From positions 29,614 through 93,613 of the forward strand of contig JBNJCW010000001.1 of NCBI GenBank assembly GCA_051744345.1: 64,000 nucleotides of DNA, read 5' to 3'. The notes beneath the pieces were generated by a model. The model was not told where the DNA came from, made no database searches, and saw only the letters and a program-made list of their open reading frames with translations. The translations under genes were made by a program, and so were the position numbers. The DNA comes from Halolacustris sp051744345 (GTDB lineage Bacteria; Actinomycetota; Humimicrobiia; Humimicrobiales; Humimicrobiaceae). Positions 34,897-44,514 of this stretch are shown one piece after another (the first letter of the stretch is position 1; each line of letters begins with the position of its first letter).

Positions 34897-35685
34897 TTGA
34901 GTATCGTAACCATGAAACAACTTCTGGAAGTGGGGGTTCATTTCGGCCATCAGACCCGTAAATGGAACCCTAAAATGAAGAAATATATATATACCTCAAA
35001 AAACGGTATATATATAATTGATTTGCAGCAGACCATGCAGTTTATAATGGATGCCTATGATTTTGTTAAAAATCTGGCCAGTGACGGGGGAACTGTTCTT
35101 TTTGTGGGAACAAAGAAACAGACCCAGGATACCATCGAAAATTATGCTAAGGACTGCGGTATGCCGTATGTAAAGAACCGCTGGTTAGGGGGCACGCTGA
35201 CCAATTTTGAGACCATAAGCAAAAGGACAAAGAGGCTGCTGGAAATTGAGGAGATGGAAAAAGAGGGGGTATTTGACAAGCTCCCCAAAAAAGAGGTTCT
35301 GGGCATCAGAAAGGAATATGAAAAACTGCTGTACAATATAGGGGGGATAAGGGATTTAAAAAGGCTTCCCGAAGCCCTGTATATTGTTGATCCCAACAAA
35401 GAAGCCATTGCGGTAAATGAAGCAAAAAAGCTTGGCATCCCCATAATAGCCATTACCGATACAAACTGCGATCCCGATGACATAGACTATATAATACCGG
35501 GAAATGATGATGCCATACGTTCGTGCAGCTTAATTACCAGCATAATTGCTGATGCAGTGAAAAAAGGAAAACAGGAAAAAGTAAAAATTGAAACAAGCCC
35601 AGAGGAAAAAGAGGCCAAAAAACTTGAAAAGGAAGTTCCGGAAGGCGAGCTCGAGGAAAAGCCTGAAGATAATGTATGGGTATAG
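34897..35685 (+). CDS. rpsB: 30S ribosomal protein S2
   Basis: S2 binds late on the 30S body-head junction. The 262-residue protein starts SIVTMKQLLEVGVHFGHQT and has RWLGGTLTNF, LPEALYIVDP and PGNDDAIRS pieces. It starts at TTG with GAGGGAGG upstream. The acidic, lysine-rich tail (about 228-262) is variable in the family. It heads the rpsB-tsf-pyrH-frr group. Confidence 0.97.
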   Translation: MSIVTMKQLLEVGVHFGHQTRKWNPKMKKYIYTSKNGIYIIDLQQTMQFIMDAYDFVKNLASDGGTVLFVGTKKQTQDTIENYAKDCGMPYVKNRWLGGTLTNFETISKRTKRLLEIEEMEKEGVFDKLPKKEVLGIRKEYEKLLYNIGGIRDLKRLPEALYIVDPNKEAIAVNEAKKLGIPIIAITDTNCDPDDIDYIIPGNDDAIRSCSLITSIIADAVKKGKQEKVKIETSPEEKEAKKLEKEVPEGELEEKPEDNVWV

Positions 35686-35706
35686 CAATAGAGGGAGTAG
35701 GATAAA

Positions 35707-36306
35707 ATGGAAATAAAAGCGGATTTAGTAAAGGAATTGAGAGAAAAATCTGGCGTTGGTATGATGGATTGCAAGAAAGCTCTGCTTGAAAGCAAGGGAG
35801 ACCTGAAGAAGGCCGAGAAACTTTTAAGGGAAAAAGGCCTAGCAAAAGCGACCAAGAAGGCTGCCAGGGCAACAAAAGAAGGTATCATAGACAGCTATAT
35901 ACATCTGGGGGCCAAGGTGGGAGTTCTGGTAGAAGCTAATTGTGAAACAGACTTTGTGGCAAAAAATGAAATGTTTAAGTCATTTGTCCATGATATAGCT
36001 CTGCATATTGCGGCAGCTGCCCCGGTTTATGTTTCCAAAGAAGATGTTCCTGAAGAAATAGTGGGAAAGGAAAAGGAAATATATATAAAGCAGGCCTTAA
36101 ATGAAGGAAAGCCTGAAAATATTGCGGATAGAATTGCCGAAGGTAAAATTAAAAAATTCTTTGAAGAATACTGCCTTTACCAGCAGCCATTCGTAAAGGA
36201 CAATGATATTACGGTGGGTGATCTGGTGAAACAGACCATAGCCAAAATAGGAGAAAACATAAAAATAAAGAGGTTTGCCCGTTTTGTGCTTGGTGAAGAA
36301 TCCTAG
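35707..36306 (+). CDS. tsf: elongation factor Ts
   Basis: EF-Ts recharges EF-Tu with GTP. The 199-residue protein has VKELREKSGVGMMDCKKAL at the N-terminal UBA region (residues 8-26), then CETDFVA. It has a single core subdomain, a short form compared with the 283-aa E. coli protein, as in many actinobacteria and Firmicutes of this size class. It is followed by pyrH 7 nt later. Confidence 0.96.
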   Translation: MEIKADLVKELREKSGVGMMDCKKALLESKGDLKKAEKLLREKGLAKATKKAARATKEGIIDSYIHLGAKVGVLVEANCETDFVAKNEMFKSFVHDIALHIAAAAPVYVSKEDVPEEIVGKEKEIYIKQALNEGKPENIADRIAEGKIKKFFEEYCLYQQPFVKDNDITVGDLVKQTIAKIGENIKIKRFARFVLGEES

Positions 36307-36313
36307 AAAATAG

Positions 36314-37033
36314 ATGCCTAAACCAAAATACAAAAGAATATTATTGAAAATAAGCGGTGAGGCCTTACTTGGTAAGGTAAGTTATGGAATTGATCCTAAG
36401 GTAATTAATGTAATAGCCGACCAGGTAAGGGAAGTTGTGCAGATGGGTGTAGAAATAGCTATTGTTATTGGCGGGGGCAATTTCTGGAGAGGGGTTTCTG
36501 CCAGTGCAAATGGCATGGACAGGACAACCGCTGATTATATAGGCATGCTGGCCACAATAATGAATGCTCTGGGGCTTCAAAATGCTTTGGAGCAGAAAGG
36601 TGTGTGGACCAGGGTACAGACATCTATTTCCATGCAGGAAGTGGCCGAGCCTTTTATCAGGAGGAGAGCGGTAAGGCATCTGGAGAAAAAAAGGGTGGTA
36701 ATTTTTGCGGGAGGAACCGGAAACCCTTATTTTACCACTGATACCGCTGCTGCCCTGAGGGCATTGGAAATAGATGCTGAGATAATTTTTAAGGCAACCA
36801 AGGTAGATGGCGTGTATGATAAAGATCCGAAAGTATACCAGGACGCTAAGAAGTATCGGGAACTTACCTATATTGATGTACTTAATAAAAATCTGAGGGT
36901 AATGGATTCAACAGCTACCTCTCTTTGCATGGAAAATAATTTACCCATTGTGATTTTCAATATAAATAAGCCCGGAAATATCAGGGGGGTAATAATGGGT
37001 AAAAAAATTGGCACCATAATTAGGAAAGGGTAA
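36314..37033 (+). CDS. pyrH: uridylate kinase
   Basis: PyrH phosphorylates UMP to UDP, the next step after the pyrimidine operon at the start of this window. The 239-residue protein has ILLKISGEALLG, VIGGGNFWRG, DYIGMLAT and GGTGNPYFTTDTAA motifs of the amino-acid-kinase family. It is followed by frr 3 nt later. Confidence 0.97.
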   Translation: MPKPKYKRILLKISGEALLGKVSYGIDPKVINVIADQVREVVQMGVEIAIVIGGGNFWRGVSASANGMDRTTADYIGMLATIMNALGLQNALEQKGVWTRVQTSISMQEVAEPFIRRRAVRHLEKKRVVIFAGGTGNPYFTTDTAAALRALEIDAEIIFKATKVDGVYDKDPKVYQDAKKYRELTYIDVLNKNLRVMDSTATSLCMENNLPIVIFNINKPGNIRGVIMGKKIGTIIRKG

Positions 37034-37036
37034 GTC

Positions 37037-37594
37037 ATGAGAGATAAAATATTCAAGGATGCTGAAAAAAGTATGGAGCAGGCTGTAGAAAAGACACACC
37101 ATGAATTTAATACCATCAGGACAGGACGGGCGTCTGCTTCACTGCTGGACGAAATACATATAGACTATTATGGCACAAAGACTCCTTTAAAGCATATTGC
37201 GAACATAAGCATACCGGAAGCAAGGACGATGCTCATAGCCCCTTACGAGCCAAAATTTTTAAAGGAAATTGAAAAACAGATACTTGCTTCTGATATAGGC
37301 ATAACCCCCAATAATGATGGAAAGATTATAAGGCTGAACATCCCTCCTTTAAATGAAGAAAGGAGAAAGGAACTGGTAAGGGTTATAAAAAAGATTGCTG
37401 AGGAAGGCAGAATATCCGTAAGGAATGTCAGGCGGGATTTGAATGAAGAACTTAAGAAGATGGAAACCGACGGGGACATAACTGAGGATGACCATATACA
37501 TATGCAGAAGGAAGCTCAGGAATTAACTGATGAATTTATAGAAAAAATCAACAGTGCCTTATCAAATAAAGAAAAGGAAATAATGGAAGTGTAG
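37037..37594 (+). CDS. frr: ribosome recycling factor
   Basis: RRF splits post-termination ribosomes together with EF-G. The 185-residue protein has FNTIRTGRASASLLD, RLNIPPLNEERR and VRNVRRDLNEELK pieces of the family. The length is normal. Confidence 0.97.
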   Translation: MRDKIFKDAEKSMEQAVEKTHHEFNTIRTGRASASLLDEIHIDYYGTKTPLKHIANISIPEARTMLIAPYEPKFLKEIEKQILASDIGITPNNDGKIIRLNIPPLNEERRKELVRVIKKIAEEGRISVRNVRRDLNEELKKMETDGDITEDDHIHMQKEAQELTDEFIEKINSALSNKEKEIMEV

Positions 37595-37604
37595 GTAGGC
37601 TGTA

Positions 37605-38366
37605 TTGAATTTTATTTCTTCCTTTCTTTATTCTATACAAACTCCAAATGCCGAGACTCTAAAAAAAGGAAACATACCCGGACATGTGGGAATAATAATG
37701 GACGGTAATGGGAGATGGGCTGCCAGGAGGAATCTGCCCAGGGTAATGGGGCATAGGGCAGGAGTAGAGTCTTTGAGACAGGTTATAAAAACTTCAGTCG
37801 AGGTGGGGGTAAAGCACCTTACCGTGTTTGCTTTCTCCAGCGAGAACTGGGACCGGCCAAAAAATGAGGTTAATTTCCTGATGGAGCTTTTTGTAGATTG
37901 CCTGCAAAAGGAGCTTGAGTCCCTGAACAGCAATGGGGTAAAAATAAAAATAATTGGGGAGAGGGATAAATCTCCAAAGGAGGTTATGGACAGTTTCAGG
38001 CATGCAGAGAAGGTAACCGAGAATAATCGTAAAATGGTGTTCAGTATAGCCTTCAACTACGGCTCGCGGCAGGAAATAATAAATGCGGCTAAAAATATAT
38101 GTAAAGATTTTAAGAACAAAAAGCTGGATATGGAGAGGTTGGATGAAAATATCTTTTCGGGCTTTCTCTACACAAGGGGCTGCCCGGATCCCGACCTTAT
38201 TATCAGGACCAGCGGCGAATACAGGATAAGTAATTTTTTGCTTTGGCAGAGCGCTTATGCAGAATTTTATTTTACCAGGACTCTTTGGCCTGATTTCAGC
38301 AGGAGCCACTACCTGAAAGCAATACGCAGTTATCAGAAAAGAAACCGCAGGTTCGGCAGAGTATAA
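37605..38366 (+). CDS. uppS: isoprenyl (undecaprenyl) diphosphate synthase
   Basis: UppS makes the long cis-prenyl diphosphate lipid carrier for cell wall synthesis. The 253-residue protein has the HVGIIMDGNGRWA active-site loop (Asp33), HRAG, FAFSSENWDRP and the C-terminal RTSGEYRISNFLLWQ. It starts at TTG 37605. In many genomes cdsA and dxr follow uppS; here rseP follows 4 nt later and neither cdsA nor dxr is present. Confidence 0.96.
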   Translation: MNFISSFLYSIQTPNAETLKKGNIPGHVGIIMDGNGRWAARRNLPRVMGHRAGVESLRQVIKTSVEVGVKHLTVFAFSSENWDRPKNEVNFLMELFVDCLQKELESLNSNGVKIKIIGERDKSPKEVMDSFRHAEKVTENNRKMVFSIAFNYGSRQEIINAAKNICKDFKNKKLDMERLDENIFSGFLYTRGCPDPDLIIRTSGEYRISNFLLWQSAYAEFYFTRTLWPDFSRSHYLKAIRSYQKRNRRFGRV

Positions 38367-38370
38367 TATT

Positions 38371-39435
38371 ATGAATAATTTAACGATAATACTGCAGTAT
38401 ATCCTGGCCATACTTGGTTTTTCTTTCATAGTGCTTGTTCATGAATTTGGGCATTTTTTAATGGCCAAGTTAAACGGCATACATGTAGAGGAATTCTTTA
38501 TAGGCCTTGGCCCCAAACTGCTGAAGTTTAAATCAAAAGGTGGAACTACATGGGGGCTCAGCGCCATACCGGTTGGCGGCTATAATAAGATACTGGGCAT
38601 GGACAGGGATGCTGAGGTGCCGCAAGAAATGGAAGATAAGTCCTATGCCAAGAAACCGTTATACAGGAAATTTCTGGTAATTATTGGGGGAGTAAGCTTA
38701 AATGCCGTATTTGCGGTTTTGTTAATAGCCGTATTCTTGAGTATGGGCGTTTTTGCTCCTACCACCACCATAGGTTATATCGAACCGGATTCGCCTGCAG
38801 ACCGGTACGGCTTTAAAACAGGGGATAAGGTGGTGGCCTTAAACAGCCAGGAGGTTGATAGTTGGGATGAATTTGCACAGGCTACAAGGGAACACCCGGA
38901 AGATACTGCCCGGTATAAAGTAATAAGGGACGGCAGGGAGGCCACCATCCAGGTAGAGCTTGAAGAAAGGGAAGGGGGAAGGTATTTGGGGATAGGCCCG
39001 GAAGTTGTAAAGGAGTACCTTTCTTTTGGACAGGTTATAAAAGAGAGCTTTGTGATGACCGGGGATATTATCAGGACCTATTTCATGCTTTTCGGGATGC
39101 TTTTCAGCGGCCAGCTTTCTTTTACTGAAGCAAGGCCTGTATCTCCGGTAGGAGTAGTAAGCATATTTCAGCAATCTGCGGCAATGGGTTTTCAGAATTT
39201 CATACTTTTTGTAGCCCTTGTATCCCTGCTTTTAGTTTTTGGGAACCTGCTGCCTATACTGCCGTTGGACGGCGGGCACCTGCTTGTGCTGGCAATAGAG
39301 GGTTTCAGGAAAAAACCTTTGTCCAAACGTGCGCTGGAAATTTTCAATACCATAGGTATTATTCTTCTGGTTTCGCTTCTAATAATCGGTTTTGTTTATG
39401 ATATAATAAGTCCGTTTAACCTACAGAACATGTAG
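38371..39435 (+). CDS. rseP: RIP-type zinc metalloprotease RseP
   Basis: RseP cleaves membrane proteins within the bilayer, including anti-sigma factors. The 354-residue protein has HEFGH (24-28) in the first membrane segment, a second segment near 105-125, a PDZ domain (about 130-200), and C-terminal membrane segments with NLLPILPLDGGH. No strong ribosome site precedes the ATG. The gene is followed by ispG 2 nt later, the order common in actinobacteria. Confidence 0.95.
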   Translation: MNNLTIILQYILAILGFSFIVLVHEFGHFLMAKLNGIHVEEFFIGLGPKLLKFKSKGGTTWGLSAIPVGGYNKILGMDRDAEVPQEMEDKSYAKKPLYRKFLVIIGGVSLNAVFAVLLIAVFLSMGVFAPTTTIGYIEPDSPADRYGFKTGDKVVALNSQEVDSWDEFAQATREHPEDTARYKVIRDGREATIQVELEEREGGRYLGIGPEVVKEYLSFGQVIKESFVMTGDIIRTYFMLFGMLFSGQLSFTEARPVSPVGVVSIFQQSAAMGFQNFILFVALVSLLLVFGNLLPILPLDGGHLLVLAIEGFRKKPLSKRALEIFNTIGIILLVSLLIIGFVYDIISPFNLQNM

Positions 39436-39437
39436 CT

Positions 39438-40508
39438 ATGGAAATAAAGAGAAAAAAGACCAGACAGATAAAAGTGGGAAATGTTGCCGTAGGGGCAAAC
39501 AGCCCCATAACCGTACAGTCGATGACCAAGTCCAAGCTGGACAACCGCCGGGCCATTGTAAGGGAAATAGAATCTCTTATCGGTTGCGGTTGCGAGATTA
39601 TAAGGGTGGCCGTTCCTGACAGGGAATCCGTAGCACGGCTTAAGTCCCTTATCGCTGAAGGGGTGTTTGGTATACCCCTGGTGGCGGATATCCAGTTCGA
39701 TTACCGCCTTGCTCTGGATTGTTTGGACATCGGTGTGGACTGTGTTAGGGTAAATCCGGGGAATATAGGCAGGGAAGAAGGTCTGTACAAAATTATAAAA
39801 AAGGCTTCAAAGAGCAATGCCGCGATAAGGATAGGGGTAAACTCGGGATCAATCGAAAAGGACATACTTAAGGCAAATGATGGAAACATTGTTGATTCAA
39901 TGGTGGAGAGCACTTTAAGGGGTGTGGCTTTTTTTGAAAAACATAATTTCAGCAATTTTAAGATTTCTGCAAAAGCTTCTTCTGTGCTGGATACAATAGA
40001 TGTTTACCGGAAAATATCTGAAAAGGTTGACTACCCCCTTCACCTGGGAGTAACCGAGGCCGGACCTCTGATGCAGGGAAGCATAAAGTCTTCCCTGGGC
40101 CTGGGAATACTTTTATCTGAAGGCATTGGTGACACCATAAGGGTTTCCCTTACTGACAGCTCGCTGCAGGAAGTAAGGGCCGGTTATCTGATACTCAATA
40201 ACCTGGGATTGAGAAACTACGGGGTGGATATAGTTTCCTGCCCTACTTGCGGGAGAACCAATACAGACCTTAAAGGTCTGGCCAAAGAAGTGGAAAAAAT
40301 TACCCAGAATATCAAAAAACCGCTCAAGATTGCAGTAATGGGCTGCGTGGTTAATGGTCCCGGTGAAGCAAGGGATTCTGATCTGGGCATAGCTATGGGC
40401 AAAAGCAAGGCAGCAATTTTTTTAAAAGGCAGGGTTATTAAAAGGGTTGAAATTAATTCAATCCTGGATGAATTTAACAGGCAATTACAAACATTGCTGG
40501 ATAGGTGA
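39438..40508 (+). CDS. ispG: 4-hydroxy-3-methylbut-2-en-1-yl diphosphate synthase
   Basis: IspG carries out the penultimate step of the MEP isoprenoid pathway with a 4Fe-4S cluster. The 356-residue protein has the TIM-barrel part (VQSMTKSKLDNRRA onward) and the cluster cysteines in SCPTCGRTNTDL and MGCVVNGPGEA. Dxr, the first committed MEP enzyme, is not in the window but must be assumed elsewhere if the pathway runs. Confidence 0.97.
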   Translation: MEIKRKKTRQIKVGNVAVGANSPITVQSMTKSKLDNRRAIVREIESLIGCGCEIIRVAVPDRESVARLKSLIAEGVFGIPLVADIQFDYRLALDCLDIGVDCVRVNPGNIGREEGLYKIIKKASKSNAAIRIGVNSGSIEKDILKANDGNIVDSMVESTLRGVAFFEKHNFSNFKISAKASSVLDTIDVYRKISEKVDYPLHLGVTEAGPLMQGSIKSSLGLGILLSEGIGDTIRVSLTDSSLQEVRAGYLILNNLGLRNYGVDIVSCPTCGRTNTDLKGLAKEVEKITQNIKKPLKIAVMGCVVNGPGEARDSDLGIAMGKSKAAIFLKGRVIKRVEINSILDEFNRQLQTLLDR

Positions 40509-40511
40509 CCG

Positions 40512-42203
40512 ATGAGATTCTCAAAATTTTATATCCCCACCCTAAAGGAAGAGCCAAGCAGCTCGGAGATAAAGAGCCATGCCTTAAGCTTGAGGGCAGG
40601 CCTGGTAAGGAAGGTGGCTGCAGGTATTTATGCATACCTTCCCCTGGGACTTAAGGTTCTTAGGAAAATAGAAGATATTGTAAGGGAGGAGATGAACAGG
40701 GCTGAAGCCATAGAGCTGGTACTCTCCATAATGCAGCCTTCGGACCTGTGGGAAAAATCCGGCAGGTGGAACCAGTATGGCCCGGAAATGTTCAGGCTAA
40801 AGGACAGGAATGAGAGGAATTTTTGCCTGGGCCCCACCCATGAAGAGCTTATAACCTATCTGGCTTATCTGGATATTAAGTCTTATAAGGAACTGCCCAT
40901 AAACCTGTACCAGATACATGTAAAGTTCAGGGACGAGATAAGGCCAAGGTATGGTATTTTAAGGGCCAGGGAATTTATTATGAAAGATGCCTATAGTTTT
41001 TGCAGAAATGAGGAAGAGCTTGAGCAAATCTACCAAAAGATGTATCAGGCCTATTGCAGGATTACCGAAAGGCTTGGCTTGGAATATATGGTAGTGGAGG
41101 CTGATACCGGCTTAATAGGGGGCAAGGTTTCCCATGAATTTATAATAATGGCAGAGGATGGCGAAGAGGTTGTGGTCCAGTGCAGCTGCGGATATTCGGC
41201 CAAGCAGGAAAATGCCAGGTTCAGGCCGGCAGGGGTTAAAAAAGAAGAGCCGAAAGATTTAAAAAAGATACACACTCCGGGAGCAAAAACCATTGAAGAG
41301 GTATCAGATTTTTTAAAAGTACCGGTAACCGGCATTGTTAAATCCATGGTGCTTAATGGAGAAGACGGTAAACTTTATGCTTTCCTGTTAAGCGGAGAAA
41401 GGGAGCTGGACCTGGAAAGGGCAGCCGGGGCAGCTAAAACCCCTCTAGCATTGATACAGGACCAGGATTTAGCGGGAGAGCTGAACCTGGGTTTCTTTGG
41501 CCCTGTAGGGCCGGCAAAAGAGGTAAAAATCTTTTCCGATTACTCAATTGAAGGCAAGTCCAATTTGGCGGTTGGGGCTAACCAGAAAGACTACCATTAT
41601 ATTAACGCTAACTATCCCAGGGATTTTAGTACCGGCCAGTGGGGTAATTTTTCCTATCCGGTAAAGGGAGATTTATGCGGGGAATGCGGAAATGAATTGG
41701 ATTTTAAAAAAGGTATAGAAATCGGCCATATATTCAAGCTTGGTGAAAAATACAGCAAAGCGCTTGAAGCAAAATTTTTGGATGAAGACGGGAAACAGAA
41801 AACATTTCAGATGGGTTGCTACGGCATAGGCATAAGCAGGATAATGTCTGCTTCCATCGAGCAGTTGAGCGACCGGGACAGGATTGTATGGCCTGAGAGC
41901 ATAGCACCTTTTAAAGCCATTATAATTGCCACCAATACCCAGGACAGTAAAATCCGGGATGCAGCAGACAAGATTTACAGAATGCTGCTGGATTTGGGGG
42001 TTGATGTACTTTATGATGATAGGAATGTAAGGGCAGGGGTAAAATTCAAGGACGCAGACCTTATCGGCATACCCCTAAGGCTTATAATCGGAAAGAACTA
42101 TTTGGCTAAAGGTTTGATTGAAGCAGAATTCAGCAAAGACGGGGCAAAAAAAGAGGTTGCCCTAAAAGATATACCGGAATTTCTGGACAATTTTAAACAT
42201 TAA
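40512..42203 (+). CDS. proS: prolyl-tRNA synthetase, bacterial type
   Basis: ProS charges tRNA-Pro. The 563-residue protein has class II motifs (PLGLKVLRKIEDIVREEM, FRDEIRPRYGILRAREF, and the C-terminal GCYGIGISRI), the inserted editing domain (about 225-400, YbaK-like, including VTGIVKSMVLNG), and a C-terminal anticodon domain. The editing insertion marks the bacterial type. Confidence 0.97.
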   Translation: MRFSKFYIPTLKEEPSSSEIKSHALSLRAGLVRKVAAGIYAYLPLGLKVLRKIEDIVREEMNRAEAIELVLSIMQPSDLWEKSGRWNQYGPEMFRLKDRNERNFCLGPTHEELITYLAYLDIKSYKELPINLYQIHVKFRDEIRPRYGILRAREFIMKDAYSFCRNEEELEQIYQKMYQAYCRITERLGLEYMVVEADTGLIGGKVSHEFIIMAEDGEEVVVQCSCGYSAKQENARFRPAGVKKEEPKDLKKIHTPGAKTIEEVSDFLKVPVTGIVKSMVLNGEDGKLYAFLLSGERELDLERAAGAAKTPLALIQDQDLAGELNLGFFGPVGPAKEVKIFSDYSIEGKSNLAVGANQKDYHYINANYPRDFSTGQWGNFSYPVKGDLCGECGNELDFKKGIEIGHIFKLGEKYSKALEAKFLDEDGKQKTFQMGCYGIGISRIMSASIEQLSDRDRIVWPESIAPFKAIIIATNTQDSKIRDAADKIYRMLLDLGVDVLYDDRNVRAGVKFKDADLIGIPLRLIIGKNYLAKGLIEAEFSKDGAKKEVALKDIPEFLDNFKH

Positions 42204-42208
42204 ACTCC

Positions 42209-44371
42209 ATGGAGAAATTAAACACCGAAACTATCTGCGGAACCCTGGAAAGGATAATTTACAGCAACCCGGAAACCAATTTTTTTGTAGGCAAGCTCAG
42301 GAGGGATAACCAGGCCCAGCTTATAACCATCGTAGGCAATATAAATAATATGGATTGCGGGCAGAGGGTTGAGATTACCGGCCACTGGTATGAGGATGCA
42401 AAATACGGCAGCCAGTTTAAAATAGAGGATGTAAAATATATTGAACCCCAAACCACCGAAGGCATAGAAAAATACCTTGGTTCTGGATTAATAAAGGGGA
42501 TAGGGCCTGCAATGGCCAAAAAGATTGTTTTGCGTTTCAAGCTGGATACTTTAAAAATCCTGGATCAGGATCCCCAGAAACTTACCCAGATAGAGGGCTT
42601 TGGCCAAAAAAGGGTAAAAATGGTAATGGATGCTTACCATGAGCACAGGGATCAGAGGGATGCCCTTATATTTCTAAAAACCTACGGGCTGGGTAATGCG
42701 CTCTCCCTTAAGGTGTTCAAGCATTACGGTAAAGAGGCCATAAACATATTAAAAGAGAATCCATACCGACTCTGTGAAGATATTTTTGGGATAGGTTTTA
42801 AGACTGCAGACCGCATTGCCCAGAATATAGGAATAGACAGGAACTCTATTTTCAGGGCTAAAGCCGGAATAATATACCTGCTTAAGGATATGGAAAATGC
42901 AGGCCACTGTTACTGTCCCTGCCAGAAGCTGAGGGAGATGGCTGTAGATTTTCTTCAAATAGAGCTGGACATAGCCAATAAGGCCTTAAATGATCTAGAA
43001 AACGAAAAAAGGATTATAACTGCCGGCGGATATGAAGAAAAGGTTTACCTCAGGGATTTGTATGAGGCAGAGGTTTATGTTTCCAGAAAGTTAAAAAAAA
43101 TCCATGATTACGGGGTGGTAGATAAATCCCGGCAGGTAAAATCCATACAGTCATTTATAGAAGAGCTTTCCGCAAGGAATAATGTGGTGCTTGACCAGGC
43201 CCAGAAAGAGGCAATAGTAGGGGCAGTGACCAAAAAGATACTTATAATCACCGGAAGCCCGGGTACCGGCAAGAGTACAATATTAAATTTTGTACTCATG
43301 CTTCTGGAATCCTGGAATAAAAAGGTACTGCTGGCAGCGCCTACGGGAAGGGCTTCAAAAAGATTAAGTGAGGCAACCGGAAAGGAAGCTAAAACCATAC
43401 ACAGGCTTCTAAAATACAACCCTAAGCGCAATTGTTTCCTAAAAAATGAAAAAAACCGGCTTGATGCCGATACCCTGATTATAGATGAGGCTTCCATGAT
43501 TGATATAAGGCTTTTAAGCTCGCTGCTTAAGGCGGTAAAAGAGTCAACCAGCCTTATTCTTGTGGGAGATGCTGACCAGTTGCCTTCAGTAGGGCCGGGG
43601 AATATATTAAATGATATAATAGATTCCAGGCAGTTTCCGGTTATAATTCTAAAAAAGATATACAGGCAGCAGGGACAGAGCCTCATAATCTATAATGCCC
43701 ACAAGGTAAGGGACGGGATATTTCCGTATATCGGCAAGCCCAAGGAGGATGATTTTTTCTTTATCGAAAAAAATGACCCCCACAAGGTTGTTAGCCTTGT
43801 GCTAGATCTGGTGGGCAAAAAAATCCCCCAGAGTTTTGGTTTGGACCCTTTAAATGACATACAGGTGCTGGTCCCCACAAACAAAGGAATGGTGGGTGTG
43901 CAAAACCTGAACAGGGAAATACAGGAAAAGCTCAACAAAAGCAGCATAAAAGTGCGCGGATTAATATCTGAGTTCAGGCTTGGGGATAAGGTAATCCAGC
44001 TGAAGAATAATTATGAAAAAGATATCTATAACGGGGACATAGGTTTTATCAGGCATATAGAAAGCAAACAAGGGGAAGTAACCGTCAGTTTTGAAGGTAG
44101 GAATATTTTATATAACTATTATGAGCTTGATGAGCTGAACCTTTCTTATGCCATATCCATACATAAATCCCAGGGTTCGGAGTTTCCCTGCATAATAATC
44201 CCTATACTAACCTCACATTATATGCTGCTTCAAAGGAATCTCCTTTATACCGCTATCACCAGGGCTAAAAGGATTGCTGTGCTTGTAGGAAGCAAGAAAG
44301 CCATTGGCATTGCTGTTAACCGAAATATTGTGGGAGATCGGTTTACCACCTTAAAAGAAATGCTGGCGTAA
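42209..44371 (+). CDS. recD2: RecD2-type DNA helicase
   Basis: RecD2 is a 5'-3' superfamily 1B helicase of bacteria that often lack RecBC. The 720-residue protein has an N-terminal OB-like and helix-hairpin-helix part (LIKGIGPAMAKKIV, EGFGQKR), then Walker A ITGSPGTGKST (about residue 348), LIIDEASMID, VGDADQLPSVGPGN and the C-terminal SIHKSQGSEFP motif. It lies 5 nt after proS. It may be an addition to the usual proS-rimP-nusA order, since rimP is missing. Confidence 0.93.
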   Translation: MEKLNTETICGTLERIIYSNPETNFFVGKLRRDNQAQLITIVGNINNMDCGQRVEITGHWYEDAKYGSQFKIEDVKYIEPQTTEGIEKYLGSGLIKGIGPAMAKKIVLRFKLDTLKILDQDPQKLTQIEGFGQKRVKMVMDAYHEHRDQRDALIFLKTYGLGNALSLKVFKHYGKEAINILKENPYRLCEDIFGIGFKTADRIAQNIGIDRNSIFRAKAGIIYLLKDMENAGHCYCPCQKLREMAVDFLQIELDIANKALNDLENEKRIITAGGYEEKVYLRDLYEAEVYVSRKLKKIHDYGVVDKSRQVKSIQSFIEELSARNNVVLDQAQKEAIVGAVTKKILIITGSPGTGKSTILNFVLMLLESWNKKVLLAAPTGRASKRLSEATGKEAKTIHRLLKYNPKRNCFLKNEKNRLDADTLIIDEASMIDIRLLSSLLKAVKESTSLILVGDADQLPSVGPGNILNDIIDSRQFPVIILKKIYRQQGQSLIIYNAHKVRDGIFPYIGKPKEDDFFFIEKNDPHKVVSLVLDLVGKKIPQSFGLDPLNDIQVLVPTNKGMVGVQNLNREIQEKLNKSSIKVRGLISEFRLGDKVIQLKNNYEKDIYNGDIGFIRHIESKQGEVTVSFEGRNILYNYYELDELNLSYAISIHKSQGSEFPCIIIPILTSHYMLLQRNLLYTAITRAKRIAVLVGSKKAIGIAVNRNIVGDRFTTLKEMLA

Positions 44372-44389
44372 ACCCACATTTGGATGCTG

Positions 44390-44417
44390 TTGAATTATTT
44401 TTATTTTGTGCTATACT
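44390..44417 (+). promoter_or_regulatory. predicted nusA-infB operon promoter, extended -10
   Basis: -35 TTGAAT (44390-44395), 16-bp spacer, TGC extension and -10 TATACT (44412-44417). The predicted start near 44424 gives a leader of about 90 nt that contains a terminator-like hairpin. Confidence 0.7.
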
Positions 44418-44449
44418 TATTTACAAATTTCAGGGAGCATAATGTTTGC

Positions 44450-44484
44450 AAGATAGTGGGCTTGACCCACTATTTTTGTTGTTT
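44450..44484 (+). terminator. intrinsic-terminator-like hairpin in nusA leader (attenuator)
   Basis: ATAGTGGG (44453-44460) and CCCACTAT (44466-44473) form a perfect 8-bp stem with loop CTTGA. The stem extends three more pairs (one G-U) and is followed by TTTTGTTGTTT. It lies between the nusA promoter and nusA, so it can stop transcription before the gene, which suits an attenuator controlled by NusA itself or by another factor. Confidence 0.65.
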
Positions 44485-44514
44485 ATCCAAATTTTTTAAG
44501 ATAGGTGATATAAG

